NCBI RefSeq assembly: GCF_031877795.1
Contig: NC_133948.1
Coordinates: 12,136,948-12,200,947, forward strand
DNA: 64,000 nt
DNA from: Strix aluco
Taxonomy: Eukaryota; Chordata; Aves; Strigiformes; Strigidae
Direction: 5' to 3'
Shown here: positions 22,605 to 64,000 of the stretch, in pieces
How positions within the stretch are numbered: the stretch's first letter is position 1
Layout of the letters: each line of letters begins with the position of its first letter
Notes under the pieces: model-generated
Database searches by the model: none
What the model was told of the DNA's origin: nothing
The model's input: only the letters and a program-made list of their open reading frames with translations
Made by a program: the position numbers and the translations under genes

Positions 22605-24469
22605 TAGCATACATTTACTGCTTTTTAATTTAGTTAGAACGTGGAGCTGTGCAAATCACAGTTCATAAACCCCACCCACACATCACCCAGGACTCCCCCC
22701 TTCAGGTGTCCCCTCACAAACCAGCCTAGGAGGGGGAAAGAAAGGGCAAATCCTATTAACAATCCTGAATCCACTGGACCCAGTTTAGAGAGGCTCCTCC
22801 ACTGACTCACAGCAAAGGGAGTCCCCAGTGTTTCTAAAACACCACTACACAGACTAAAAACAGCCCCCTCCACATACACCTTTTGTCAGGTGGTGGCTGG
22901 TCCCATGTTACTTTACATAATACTTTAAACTCATGGGTAGGGGGAGAAAATCAAAGTAACAGCAAAGACTAACACCCATTCCCCACCGTTCAATACCGAA
23001 GGGAGGGGGGGAGAAAGGAGCACACTAAAAATCCAGTTAAACCAAGATGTTTGTGAAACTTATGAGCAGGACTTGAGCCAGCTTTTTGTTCAGTTCTGCC
23101 AACCACGTGAGCTACTACAGCAGTAGCTTTCTTCCCTCTCCCACCGAGGGAGGAAGAAGAGAAGTGCTGGAAGAAAATACACCCCCACCCACCTCCCAGT
23201 GACTCCAAGCCCTTTTTTTCTCCCCAAAAGCAGGGAATGACCCTGAGGAAAGTTTCTGCTTGGAGAATCAGCTCAGGTGCTGCAGCAGCAGCTGCAAGAA
23301 GGACCTTCAAAGGGAGCAACTTGCACAGCCTGCAGGAAAGGATGAGGTAATGGCAACTGAATTACTAGTTCTCCAGCTGCCACTCCTGGGAGGATGGGAC
23401 CTTCTCCAACACTTTTTTGTTCATGACAAGTCCATCCTTTAAGTAACCTTGGGCACATCCCCCTTCATCATTGTCCACGTACAAAGTCTGAGCCACTTCA
23501 GACCTTTGGCTTTCTGAAGAGCACCTTCTGCCACCCCTTCTGTCACATCATGTCCACAGGCTGAGAGCTCGAGCAGCTTCAGCACTCCAGGGATGTCCAC
23601 AGCCAGTGCCTAGTGCAGTTCTACACATTCAGGTTCAAATACTTTCACCTGGGTTAAGGTTCTCGGGCAGGCAAACTCACTGTGCTGGCTCAGGGTCTGA
23701 AGATGCTCAAGTGGCTCATCTGCTGCCTGCCTTGTTCACCATCAGGAGGGGCAAGCAGAGCTCAGTCTTAGTGTTTCTAGGCAGGCTTTTGGAGGTATTC
23801 AGAGACAGAGGAGGAGAAAACCCACAAAACCAAACCAAAACAAAAATTCATACACACTTCCCCACAGACAAGGTATTTCAGGAGATCTGCCCAGTTCCTG
23901 GGGCTTTTCACTCCCTCCCCTGATGCACATTGGAGGCCAAAATCTCAGTGGGTTGATCTGGAAAACACACGCACAAACATACACACACACACTGTCCTGG
24001 TGGGGCCTTTTGCTGGATGTCCAATTTCCCCGGCTTTCTGAGCAGGGCGTTCGGTGGGAGAAGCAGGTCCAGAAGTGCTGCTGGTCCTTGCCCAGGAGTT
24101 TCCTACAGCAATTCCCTCCCTGGCAGTCAGGCCAGGGTGGCTTCACAGCTTGCAGCCAAGTTCTAAGGCACCACAGTAAAGAAGCCTGAAAAGGCCAGAG
24201 AAACATTTCTCAAGCCAGAAAAATAGTGTTGAGCAGCTTTCCTAGGTGCAGTTGGCAGGAAACAGCCCTTTTTGCTTCTGAAACACACCAGAAATCCACA
24301 GTGAATCGGGATGTCCAAGAGGAGGGGTGTTGGGTGGGGAGAGAGAGGCAATGCAGCAAACGCACAGCGTGGTGCCCCATTAATGCCCTGGAAGTGGCTG
24401 AAGTGCATCTCCCTCCCTGTCCCGCATCTCAGCTCCAACAGAAGTGGTGCAGGCAGCAGGATGAGCTGA
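22605..24469 (-). other. LIMK2: LIMK2 3' UTR (probable extent)
   Basis: Sequence following the LIMK2 stop (24470-24472) on the minus strand. The first plausible poly(A) hexamer is ATTAAA at 22629-22624, giving a 3' UTR of about 1.9 kb. A short CA-rich tract lies at about 23965-23993. Confidence 0.55.
22624..22629 (-). terminator. candidate LIMK2 poly(A) signal ATTAAA
   Basis: ATTAAA read on the minus strand. I found no canonical AATAAA on this strand between it and the stop codon. Confidence 0.45.
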
Positions 24470-55037
<30,568 letters not shown>

Positions 55038-55078
55038 CCCGCGCCGGCCTCGCCGCCGCCCCGGGGCTCGCCCGCGCC

Positions 55079-55086
55079 TGACGTCA
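55079..55086. promoter_or_regulatory. palindromic CRE, TGACGTCA
   Basis: Perfect CREB/ATF site 42 bases upstream of the LIMK2a ATG, in the CpG island. It lies in the 5' UTR or core promoter depending on the unknown start site. Confidence 0.6.
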
Positions 55087-55224
55087 GCCTCTACGGAGCG
55101 CGCGGTAGGTCACTCCACACCTGGTCCGGGAGCGCGCTCCCGCGCGCGCCCCCCCACCCCTCACCGCTATCACAACGCCCCGCCCCGCCAGCAGCTCATC
55201 GCCCCGCCCTTTTCCTCGCCGCAG

Positions 55225-55316
55225 GCCAATCGGCGCTCCGCCCCCCTCGCAGCCACCAGCCAATCGCCGCGCTACTCCGCGGCAACCCTCCCGCCCCTTC
55301 CGCGGCGAACACCAAT
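55225..55316. promoter_or_regulatory. three CCAAT boxes (NF-Y type)
   Basis: CCAAT on the plus strand at 55225-55229, 55260-55264 and 55312-55316 (ATTGG in the LIMK2 direction), all in the same orientation, 190-280 bases before the LIMK2a start codon and interleaved with GC boxes. Typical of a TATA-less promoter. Confidence 0.6.
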
Positions 55317-55348
55317 GATGGTGCGGCCACGCCTCCGGTCCCGCCCCC

Positions 55349-55354
55349 CACGTG
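55349..55354. promoter_or_regulatory. E-box CACGTG
   Basis: Palindromic E-box next to GC boxes, about 310 bases upstream of the LIMK2a start codon. Use is inferred. Confidence 0.4.
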
Positions 55355-55614
55355 CCGTGGCGGGCGCGGCAGCTCCCGTCGCGGGGCCTCCCTCCCCGCG
55401 GGGCCTAGGCCTGCGCCGGGCCTGCCCCGGCCGCTGCCCCCCGCCGAGCGCTCCCGGGGCGGGAGAAGTGAGCGCTGCCCCTCCCGTTTTCTGAGGAACG
55501 GACCAGCAACGGGCTCCTTATCCTGGAGGTAGGGCTCGGGCAAACGCCTCACCTCCATCCGTCCGCGAAGCACAAAGGAATGGCGGCGCACTCCGGTCAA
55601 TGTAAAACCATTTT

Positions 55615-55620
55615 TTTAAT
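55615..55620 (-). terminator. candidate distal RNF185 poly(A) signal ATTAAA
   Basis: Located just outside the LIMK2 CpG island, about 580 bases from the LIMK2a ATG. Confidence 0.5.
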
Positions 55621-57171
55621 TCTAAATCACTTTCACAACAGTGAAAATTAGTGAACAGTAATGGTAATGCACTAAACAAGCCATTATGGGCTGTGTGCAG
55701 TCTGAGTACAAGGGGGGGAAATGGTACGGTACAAAAAGCACACCAAGAAAAAGGTAGAAACAAAAGCGTTAACACTTTTAGACTAGTTCATTCTTTGATT
55801 GCCAGAAAATGGGGGCTCTCAGTCATGTTTCTGCAGCCACCTGTCTAAATCCATTACATCTCACCATTAGATGGAAAAAACCCCCAAGCCATGAAAATTC
55901 TGTATTTTAAAACATGTTAGTTAAATCAGTTTCAATACCTCTTTTGAACCTATTACAGTCACTTTTCTGTCGTCTTTATCGGAAAAAGGCTTTAAAGGGA
56001 TACCCTACTCCTCCCTGGATAACCTTCGCTCTTAACATCGAGTTTCTCAATACGAAAAGGAGAAGGAAAACTATCCCTTTTACTACCACATGAACTTTCC
56101 CTTTTCAACAGCAGGTGGTGCTGCCTGCTCATGAAAGGAAGTCAAAGCTGCGACATGGTACTACAGCCGGTTGCTGACAGGAATGCAATAAATAGCCTTT
56201 CTCCTAGAAAGGGTCCTAGTTACCAACGTACGCTCTTGAGAAGAACCATATGCAGAAGTAGCTAATCAAAAGTGCCATGCAACAAAAGTTGAAGCACCAC
56301 TTCAACTATTTATAGTTGAGCAATATATCCTGCCAGATTATCATTGCGTCAGGTATAAAATTTGACTAGATGTGGCAAAACACTGCAGAAGCTTTGCAAC
56401 ATTCTACTTGCCAGACGGAATTTTGGAGGTAGGCAAGTTAAACTTCAGTCACCTTCTGTCTTGACACTCAAAGTGAACAGTTTATAATTACATAAATAAG
56501 CTTCTACAACAATTAATTAAGGTGCCCTGCCCAGGAACCTTATCCATACACTAGAAAACCCTAGCTACTGAAACAAAGTTTCTGTGAGTTGATTTGTTTT
56601 GTCAGTTGTCTGTCTATTGCCAGGGAAGTCACAATATTCATCTTGCAGAAAATCATCGTGACTATCAGCGACCTGAATCAAAATAATCTAAAAACAATTA
56701 AGAGAAAAAAAAAGAAATTGCCAAGTCAGAGAAATATGAAAACTCTTCATCTTGCTAGGGAATCTCTCATATCTGCTGTTCTGAAGAAATCTACACAAAT
56801 ACATCAGGAATACTCTTTAAAGCTGTATACCCAACAGGATTCCAAAACAGCTACAGAGTGCTCACCTTCTGAAATATTTTTCCCTCAGCACAAAAATGGT
56901 TGTGGTCTCCTCCAGCACTTCAAATTAATTTCTTTGGTAGATACTGCAGAGACTCTTACACTATAGCCATTCTGCTGTGGCATGGAGTAGCTGTATGCAC
57001 CTGTAGAGAGAAGCTCTTCCAAATATTCCCTACTGTGGCATATGCTAGCAAAGGCAGGATCTCATTTTTCCTCCTGTATAATTTTACAGTATAAGTTTAA
57101 CCTCAAAACTCATGTAAAGATGCCTTTTGTTCCTCTCCCCAAACAAGCTGATCTCAGATCTGTAATAGGAT

Positions 57172-57177
57172 TTTATT
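57172..57177 (-). terminator. candidate proximal RNF185 poly(A) signal AATAAA
   Basis: Canonical hexamer on the minus strand about 0.9 kb after the stop. Confidence 0.4.
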
Positions 57178-58071
57178 TGGAGTACATGACCTTGCAGAGA
57201 AAGTCTCAAAGCCCTGGGGAGAATAAACGCAGCTACAGTGACAAGGTTGTGAGGGGATTATCCATGAGTGCAGCCACAGGCTGCTGTGCAGAACCAAGGA
57301 AGACAACACTGTTTTGTCAGTAAGGAACTGGGCTGGGTGAGGCAGACAGGTGTGTCGTACTGTTCGGCAACCCCACCCAGGTCCACGGCGAGAGAATCTT
57401 CCAGTGTCTGGCTCCAGCAAACAGGCTTTAAAAAAATTGCAGCATAAATTTGTATCCCTTCTTCTAACAGCCATTAGAACCGCTTCAGGAGAGGTTTTCC
57501 ATCACACCAGGAAATAACAGCAAGAAAAAGAAACCAGTCTCCAAACCTGGTTCCATTTGCATTACATGCTGTGCCCAAAGAGTCTCAGCAGTGCTGCAGA
57601 TGATTTCCTGAAGAAGGTTGGATGTTGATGTGAAGACATTAAATAACATCCACAACTCTGGCAGATCCATCGTGGTTGCCAAGCATGAGATACTGATCAC
57701 ACTGCAGAAGTTTCCTTACCTGCCCAGTCTACCTTGGGGCAACTGTTTCCCATAAACCTGGTGTCACCGATGGGCGCAGGATTTCAAAGCAGCGCTCCTT
57801 TTAGGAGTGGAGCTCAAAGCTAGACCCATGGTTTGTGGCAGGAACCTGTTGTACATGAAGCTGAGCTGAAATACGCTTTTAAACCAATATTTAATTTCCA
57901 ACTCCGGTGCAAGATGTGAGATTCCTCATTGTGCTGTGGTACCACCAATTCCTGAAGCCCATAGTTAGCTAAGGAACCAGACACCAAGAGGTTTAAAATG
58001 AGATGGGGATGCAGTTTGTAACTGTTTCAGTGGCCTTGTTCGCCATGAATATACAGAATAATGGAAAAGAT

Positions 58072-58169
58072 TTATGCAATCAACAGCCAGAACATTATCA
58101 CCAGAGCCACAAACAGGAAGAGGCGGGATAGAAACTGCTCATCCACATATTGAGGAGTCCCTGGAACAG
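58072..58169 (-). CDS. RNF185: RNF185 last exon: C-terminal membrane anchor
   Basis: Encodes [20 protein letters not shown] and [14 protein letters not shown] at 58074-58072. Acceptor gttttccag. Confidence 0.96.
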
Positions 58170-61100
58170 CTGGAAAACAGGAAGTAAAAAAAAAAACCAA
58201 AACAGTTCAGCTCCTTCCTCTTCTCCAGAATCACATATATTCTAAACATAGTACATTCATAAATTGAAAGACATGCAAAGAATCTACTTCGTGAGAAACT
58301 GTTGCTATTTCCCACCCTCAGACTGGCCACTCATACTGGAAGATCAGAAGGAAGACAAGCAGCAGCTCCCTGAAGCAGGACTCGCAGTAAACCTGCTCAT
58401 GACTAATAGCAGCAGGCAGCTCCAAGTGCTAGAGTACTAGTGCTAGGCCTGCTCGGAGTACTTCTGGGGGCAGTGCTGAGCCAAGTTCACTGCTTAGTTC
58501 ACTGTTGACTGCTGAGCTAAGTTCACTGTTTCCATCCTAAGGAACTTTACCACCTCTACCTGAGTGCTCCTCCCCATCAAGGTGAAATATCTCTGACTAA
58601 GGAAATGGTAAAACAGTCAAAGCTGCATGCGTAGCCTTGACCAAGAGAACTAATGAAAAGCCCACGAGCTCTAAAGCTCAAGCCATGCCTTTCTGGAACT
58701 GCTGTATTGAATACACAGATGAAAAGCAGATAGAGGAGTTACTTAAATGATGGCTGTTACAACAGCATATATTTACATACTCCTTAGCTCAGTCACACCT
58801 CCACACAAATTTTCAGTGGACACTGAAGTATAGTTAAATAGCCAAGTTAATTTGACCCAAGGACAGCACAGGTCCCTGGCAACACAGGTGTGACATGAAG
58901 AATGTGTTTCTGTTTCTCATGTGACGTGGTGTAGATGATTTGCCAGGCACAACCTTTCACAGAGGAAGTCCAGAAAATCCTGGGCAGTAGGTTTTCTTGT
59001 TCAAAACAGGTCAACTCAGTTTGTCTACAGTGCAGATGGGGAGGAGGTTTTCTGGGGATTACTTAATTTGTAGAGACTAAGACCACTCCTTGGGAGTAAC
59101 CCAATGTTTTTTTCTTAATTAAAAACAGTGAAATCATTTCACCAGGAAGTTACTTTTAAATTTCTGAAAAAGGAACAATCTTTGCTGTCATTATTTTGTG
59201 GTACAGAGCACCAGTTTAAATTTTTCCTTCTCTGCTGTTTTCAAAACATGGGCCTCCTTCATACACCCCTATTGTCTCCTTTTTATTATTACTAGAAACT
59301 CTAATCCAATTTGTCTCATTTTTCAAAGGGAGTCCTCTGGAGTACCAGAGGAGACATTTGAATTAAAGGGGAGAAGTCCCCAGTGCCACTGTCCCTCTCC
59401 AGTTCTACTGTCCTCTCAGGAGGGCCTTCAGCAAATCATATGGAAGTGACAAACTTGCTTCTTATGTAAGCACTCGTACAAAACCTGCAAGCCATAGACT
59501 ATTTTCCCTACTGGGTGTTTTCCCTCATTTTGTGTTTCTGTTTACAACACTGATTTACTTTACTGTTCAGGAAGTTTAGTCATTTAGCAGGCTATTTGTT
59601 TAAAAGTTACAAGGGAGTTTGTAAAACATCTGTTTGTCACAGGACTCTTGGAGAAGATAGGATGCATGGTACCTGGAGGAGGTCGCCCGTCGTTTATGTT
59701 GAATGCTGTTGCAAATATACCAAAGGGAAACGCCCCAATTCCAAATGACATTTGGAAGCCACCATCCCCAAATCCAAAGCCCTGGAACCCCTGCAGAGAA
59801 CAAAGCAACAGAAGAGAAAAAAGGTACCGATCATTTAAAGCCTATTTCAGAATATTTTGTAAACGTGCAGACATTCCCGCTCACTGGCTTTCATAGGGCT
59901 GCAGGACTATCATGCTGTCTGGCAACTTTCAGACTGCCACACTATTGTTAAATACCTCCTTAGGTCTCCTGATTTTAAAATGTTTCACACAGTAGCAAAC
60001 TTGCCAGAGCAACCCAAAAGTTTGAGAAAATGAAATCTAGGAACTGCTGTTCTTGCTTGAAGGCCACAAATGAACAAAAGCATTTCTGTAACGTTTCTTA
60101 GCTTAAAATAGTACAGATCTGACAATATATCAAAATTACCAATTCTATTTAGAATGTCTTAAAAATGTATTAATAATTCTGTGTTAATAGCTATTAGCCA
60201 TATAAGAAAGGCATTGTAAAAAAATAATCTGCATTGATTTTCATGATACATATGCATCATTTAAACATTCAGTAAAGTGATAAATTGCCAGTGAGATGCA
60301 TAGAGCATTACAGAGAAGAGTAGTAACAAAAAAACAAAATTACCAGGGGGACTCTAATTAAGGTGGCAGATAAAGTCATCTGGGACAGGAATGCAAGACA
60401 TAAGGAGGAAAAAAGGAAGAGTTACAATGCAACAACATTGACCCCTATGGGATCCAGACCAAAATACCACATCAAGTCAAAAGATAAGTCTTCGGAATCA
60501 AGATGAATTCTACTGTATAAAAGCAGTGCACCACTCGAGAACCAACTGTATATGAATCTAAGTAGTTGAGTCATGTTTGAAAACTGTGGAGAGCTCACAG
60601 TCACCATGTTCTGTAATCCAGCAAACTGTCCTCTGATCACAGAATTAAAACAGTGACACCAATTCTGAAAAACCCTCTGGTCTACCACCTCCAAACAGTG
60701 GGAGGACAAAGATGGTTTCACTCATATAATAAAAGCCAGACGTTTCTGGGTTGATCCTTGATTTGAGGAGTTAGTCTTTTTACTATGAGTTTTCTCAAAC
60801 ATTTTGCCATTAACTATCAGGCACAGCAAAGTGCTCTGTGTGGCAGGTCCTGCACCAGTAAGGAACAGGAGGGCAGCATCACTACTATGTCTTGATACCA
60901 GATTCCTCTGACTTATGACAGCATCAGGTAAAAGGTTCAAACAAGGTATAGCAGCTGATTTAATAACAAGGCAACTCCCTAGCAAGAGAGAACAACTGAG
61001 CTGCGATACATTCAATACAGAAATGTTCCTTAATGACACCCAGCAGAGTTGTTTTCTTGAAGCATTAGGTATACAAATGCTCTCTGAGGACTCTAGGCTG

Positions 61101-63146
61101 AGTTACATGGAAATATGCAATTGTTTCATCAGGTCATGCTCACTGCCACTGTGCTAAAGAATGCTGTGGTCTGTCCTACTGGCTACTCCCACGTCTGTTC
61201 AACCTATGCCAGCTGCTGTTTACATTCACTCTATGTAATCTCCTCAACAAAACCACAGATCCTTCTTCAAATGAACATGTATCCAACAGACATCTACGTT
61301 CTTTCACTTGTAATGCCATGGTACAGTAACATCTCATGGAAATGCTAGAAGCAGGCGTCAATGCCAAAAAGTAAGTTCACACATGGTTTTATATTTCCAT
61401 GACAAGTATAGTTTGATGGAAATATACTTCCACAAAGAATTTTCAAACCAAAGTGTTCCTTGTATTTATATATGGAGAACAATCAAGTATGAAGAGCATT
61501 TCCAGTGATGCCACAAAGGGCTGTTTTCATGTTTCACCGTTCAAGTTAGCCCATTCTTTGGGATGCTGGAGAGTACTATAGGAATGGAGTTTTCTGCCAC
61601 ACTGCAGCTATCAATTATTCATTCACCTACTGGGGATAAGCAAGAAATGTAAGCTATAGGATCCTCACACAGGATCTCATGCACACATTATGTCCTCCAG
61701 GATGAATAAATACCACCATCAATAAAAACAACCTAGCTGCTCGAGCTTGTTTTTTCACTTACCCCTCTGTTCTCTGGTTCAGGTCTCTGTCCTTGGGGTC
61801 GTGGCGGAGTTTTCTCTCTGCAGGAAGTAGTGAAATTAGCTCAAGTGCAAGCATACATGACAATCGTATCTGCAATAGCCTGGCTAACAAGACAGAACAA
61901 ACACAGAGCACGCTCTCAGAGGGCTGTGCTGCAGCAGAGCTGGAGGTAGTGTGGGAGTGAGTAGACCATCCAGTTTATAAACCTTCAGCATCACATTGCT
62001 GAATTAAGGTACTGCACTTCTGAATAACAAAGTCCCATTGCAAAGGCTAGAAACTGAGGACACGAACATTTTACATAAGCTTCTCCAGTCAGGTAACATT
62101 CATTGCAACCTGCCACTTATAACTGATAATTAACACCCAATTCCAATTAAAATAAATTGCCAGTTGAACAAGAAATAAGATGTGTAAACCCACGTCCTGA
62201 AAAAGCCAGAAATATTTGGCAGAAATGTCAGTTCTATCTGTCCTTTGACAAAGTATTTCAAACTGTGAATTCAGCACTGTGGTATTTTCCTCTTAAGACC
62301 TTAAACTAAAGTTTCATCTTTAGTTTTCACAGAAAAATGGTTGGGTTTAGGTTTCTTACCTGGGGTCCTGTTGCCCAGTGCTACCTCTTCCATACAGAGG
62401 AATAACTTTATCTCGACTGATTCCTGCTTTGCATACAGGACACACTTGTCTGTTTGGCCTGGTCTCTAGCCACTAAAAGAAAGGAAATTATAAGAAAACT
62501 AGTACAAGACCATGAAAACAACAACATGCAAACCTCATTTGTAGCCAGGCAGAGAAACTTTAGCAATTTCTCAGAAAGCCATGGAGCAAAACATTTTAAT
62601 AAGGGCCAAGTACTCTCCAGAGTGGAGTTGGCATTTTGGCTGTTTTTCTGGTATAATCCACTTGCTGATGTGTACACATTCAGAACTGCACTGGAGTAAA
62701 ATATGAAGAAAAACAGTACCAACAGTCCTGCGTAGGCCAAAGGCTAGTGTAGATACCCTCCTTTCATTTATCTTTTCTATAATTGTACCACAATGTAAAA
62801 CACTACATATGCAGAGAAATACACTCAACACTTAAGCCTGCAAACTAAACCCCTACAGTAACTGCCTACAGTAACTCTCCTACCAAAACTGGGAATGCTC
62901 GGTGTTTAAGAAACTCAAAAGTGGGAGGCAAGTGGAACAGAAGCTAAGTTTCCTTTATGCCGAAAGAGCAGATTGCAAGGTGTTGCGCATGAAGTTGCAT
63001 TAGCACATTGCGGTTGCCCTGGAGAGAAAGAAGTGCATTTGAAAAGAGGGGGATACTCCAGAGAACCAAGGGCTTTATTGAGTAACAGGAGCTGATGAAA
63101 GACAAAGTAAAAGAAAACCTGTCTTACCTGGTGTAAACAAGGCCAA
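58072..63146 (-). CDS. RNF185: RNF185, RING-type E3 ubiquitin ligase (3' five coding exons)
   Basis: ER/mitochondria-anchored RING E3 that takes part in ER-associated degradation with its paralogue RNF5. The visible exons on the minus strand are 63128-63146, 62360-62472, 61763-61817, 59673-59790 and 58072-58169. They join in phase into 133 residues after a split Cys, exactly the number that follows Cys59 in the 192-residue human protein as I remember it. The sequence shows the RING C-terminal half (CWPCLHQ, CPVCKAG), a proline-rich linker ([17 protein letters not shown]), an aromatic/Gly hydrophobic segment, and a C-terminal membrane anchor ending [13 protein letters not shown]. The first coding exon(s), with the RING start, are beyond position 64000. 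Confidence 0.96.
59673..59790 (-). CDS. RNF185: RNF185 exon: hydrophobic segment
   Basis: [20 protein letters not shown], then [19 protein letters not shown]. Contains the first hydrophobic, membrane-inserting region. Phase 0 start, ends phase 1 before GTACCA. Confidence 0.96.
61763..61817 (-). CDS. RNF185: RNF185 exon: proline-rich linker
   Basis: 55 nt encoding [18 protein letters not shown] after a split Arg. Donor GTAAGT. Confidence 0.95.
62360..62472 (-). CDS. RNF185: RNF185 exon: RING end
   Basis: [20 protein letters not shown], then [17 protein letters not shown]. Carries the last two zinc-binding cysteines (CPVC) of the RING. Confidence 0.96.
63128..63146 (-). CDS. RNF185: RNF185 microexon (19 nt) within the RING
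   Basis: T-TGG-CCT-TGT-TTA-CAC-CAG between AG (63148-63147) and a GTAAGA donor. It supplies the third base of a Cys codon and then WPCLHQ, the conserved RING core. The frame matches the downstream exon (phase 0) and a phase-2 upstream exon. The acceptor's pyrimidine tract is weak. Confidence 0.88.
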
Positions 63147-64000
63147 CTGTGAGCATTCCCAGGACAATTTGTTCACAGAGCAGAAAAAGAGGGGAAAATA
63201 GAATTAGTTACTGACAGCTCTATCCAACAAATGTATAAAGTGTACCCAGATAGCGCAGCTTGGAGACAACAGAATCCTGGAATCCAGACGGGCCAGTTCC
63301 ATAACCTCCCATTAAAATAACTTTTGAAAGCACAGCCCAAGCCCAATCTCCACTGATCTTTTCAGGTTATGCAATCTAACTAAGTTGCTAACGTGATTCT
63401 CTGCATATCACCTTTGATTCTTGGGTCCTCATCCATACCAAAGGCCTATACAGAAGCTTAATTAATCTTAGTGTTTACTGTACAGATTTTCTCTTCTGAT
63501 ACCATGAAAAGATATCCCTGAGCTAAGATGCAAATGAGGAAGGTGTCAGTAGTGATACTTCAGGATCTTAAAAGAAGTCATGCAAGAAACATTTAGATAA
63601 AACATCGGCCACATTCACACAATCATGGAATAACTCGGGCTGGATGGTACCTTGGGTGGCCTGTAGTCCAACTTGATGCTCAGCAGGGTCAGCTATTGAG
63701 ATCAGACCCGGTTGCTCAGGGCAGAGAAATTCCCATTATACAGAACTACTCTTAAGATTCAATTAACATGGCAACTTAAATAAGGTCAAAGACAAACAAG
63801 CAAGCTATGAGATAAAACTGCTAAACAGCCATCTGCTTTCACAGTGTTCTTGACAACACTATTCAGACAAGATACATGCTAATTTTTAAGGTTCCATTCT
63901 TCCAAATCCTTTTGTGGAATAATTTAATCTAATTTAATTTTAACATGCCATCAGCAAGCGATTTTCCATCTCCTCCTAGAATAAAAACCTGGACTTTCAG
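63147..64000 (-). other. RNF185: RNF185 intron (partial)
   Basis: From the microexon acceptor to the window edge. Contains one CR1 fragment and no further exon I can identify. Confidence 0.75.
63610..63722 (-). repeat. CR1 LINE 3' end fragment (minus orientation)
   Basis: 'caatcatggaataactcggg' through 'tagtccaacttgatgctcag' to 'gacccggttgctcaggg' follows the reverse complement of the CR1 3' end ('aatcatagaat...ggttggaa...ccaac...accaggttgctcaagg'). Confidence 0.75.

Larger units (their letters stand above)
55600..58071 (-). other. RNF185: RNF185 3' UTR
   Basis: About 2.5 kb after the RNF185 stop. The distal hexamer ATTAAA (55620-55615) marks the probable end. AATAAA at 57177-57172 could give a 0.9-kb form. 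No exon or clear repeat within. Confidence 0.6.

Overview
This is a piece of vertebrate nuclear genome, almost certainly avian (sauropsid). The basis is spliced genes with GT-AG introns, two GC-rich CpG-island promoters, low repeat content, and CR1 LINE fragments, including one of about 480 bp with a bird-type 3' end. There are no bacterial, phage or CRISPR features. The gene order PATZ1 > PIK3IP1 > < LIMK2 < RNF185 matches the human 22q12.2 block, so this is an ordinary conserved syntenic segment. I found no undescribed multi-gene system.

Layout. 1-1971: last intron and last coding exon of PATZ1 (+), followed by its 3' UTR. About 3.0-14.5 kb: intergenic DNA with no recognisable gene but at least five MIR/CORE-SINE-like relics and some hairpins. 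14.6-15.9 kb: CpG island with the first exons of PIK3IP1 (+), whose coding exons run to 20358 and whose 3' UTR ends near 21.78 kb. LIMK2 (-) runs convergently. Its 3' UTR begins near 22.6 kb, and its 16 coding exons were all placed on the sequence (24470-55037). They sum to 1920 nt, or 639 codons plus stop. A second, internal first exon at 43635-43687 encodes the LIMK2b-type N terminus. The LIMK2a start codon lies in a second CpG island (54.5-55.5 kb). RNF185 (-) lies upstream on the same strand. Its probable poly(A) signal is less than 600 bp from the LIMK2 start codon, and its last five coding exons (58072-63146) include a 19-nt microexon. The rest of RNF185 is beyond the right edge.

Functions. 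PATZ1 is a BTB/AT-hook/zinc-finger transcription factor. PIK3IP1 is a single-pass membrane inhibitor of class I PI3K. LIMK2 is the cofilin kinase downstream of Rho/ROCK. RNF185 is an ER-anchored RING E3 ligase. They are neighbours by synteny; nothing here suggests a shared pathway.

The points most worth checking are the PIK3IP1 kringle, which reads as lacking two of its six cysteines in extremely GC-rich sequence, the RNF185 microexon, the conserved LIMK2b alternative first exon, a forkhead/FOXO site just upstream of PIK3IP1, and the very short RNF185-LIMK2 gap with its CRE and three CCAAT boxes.
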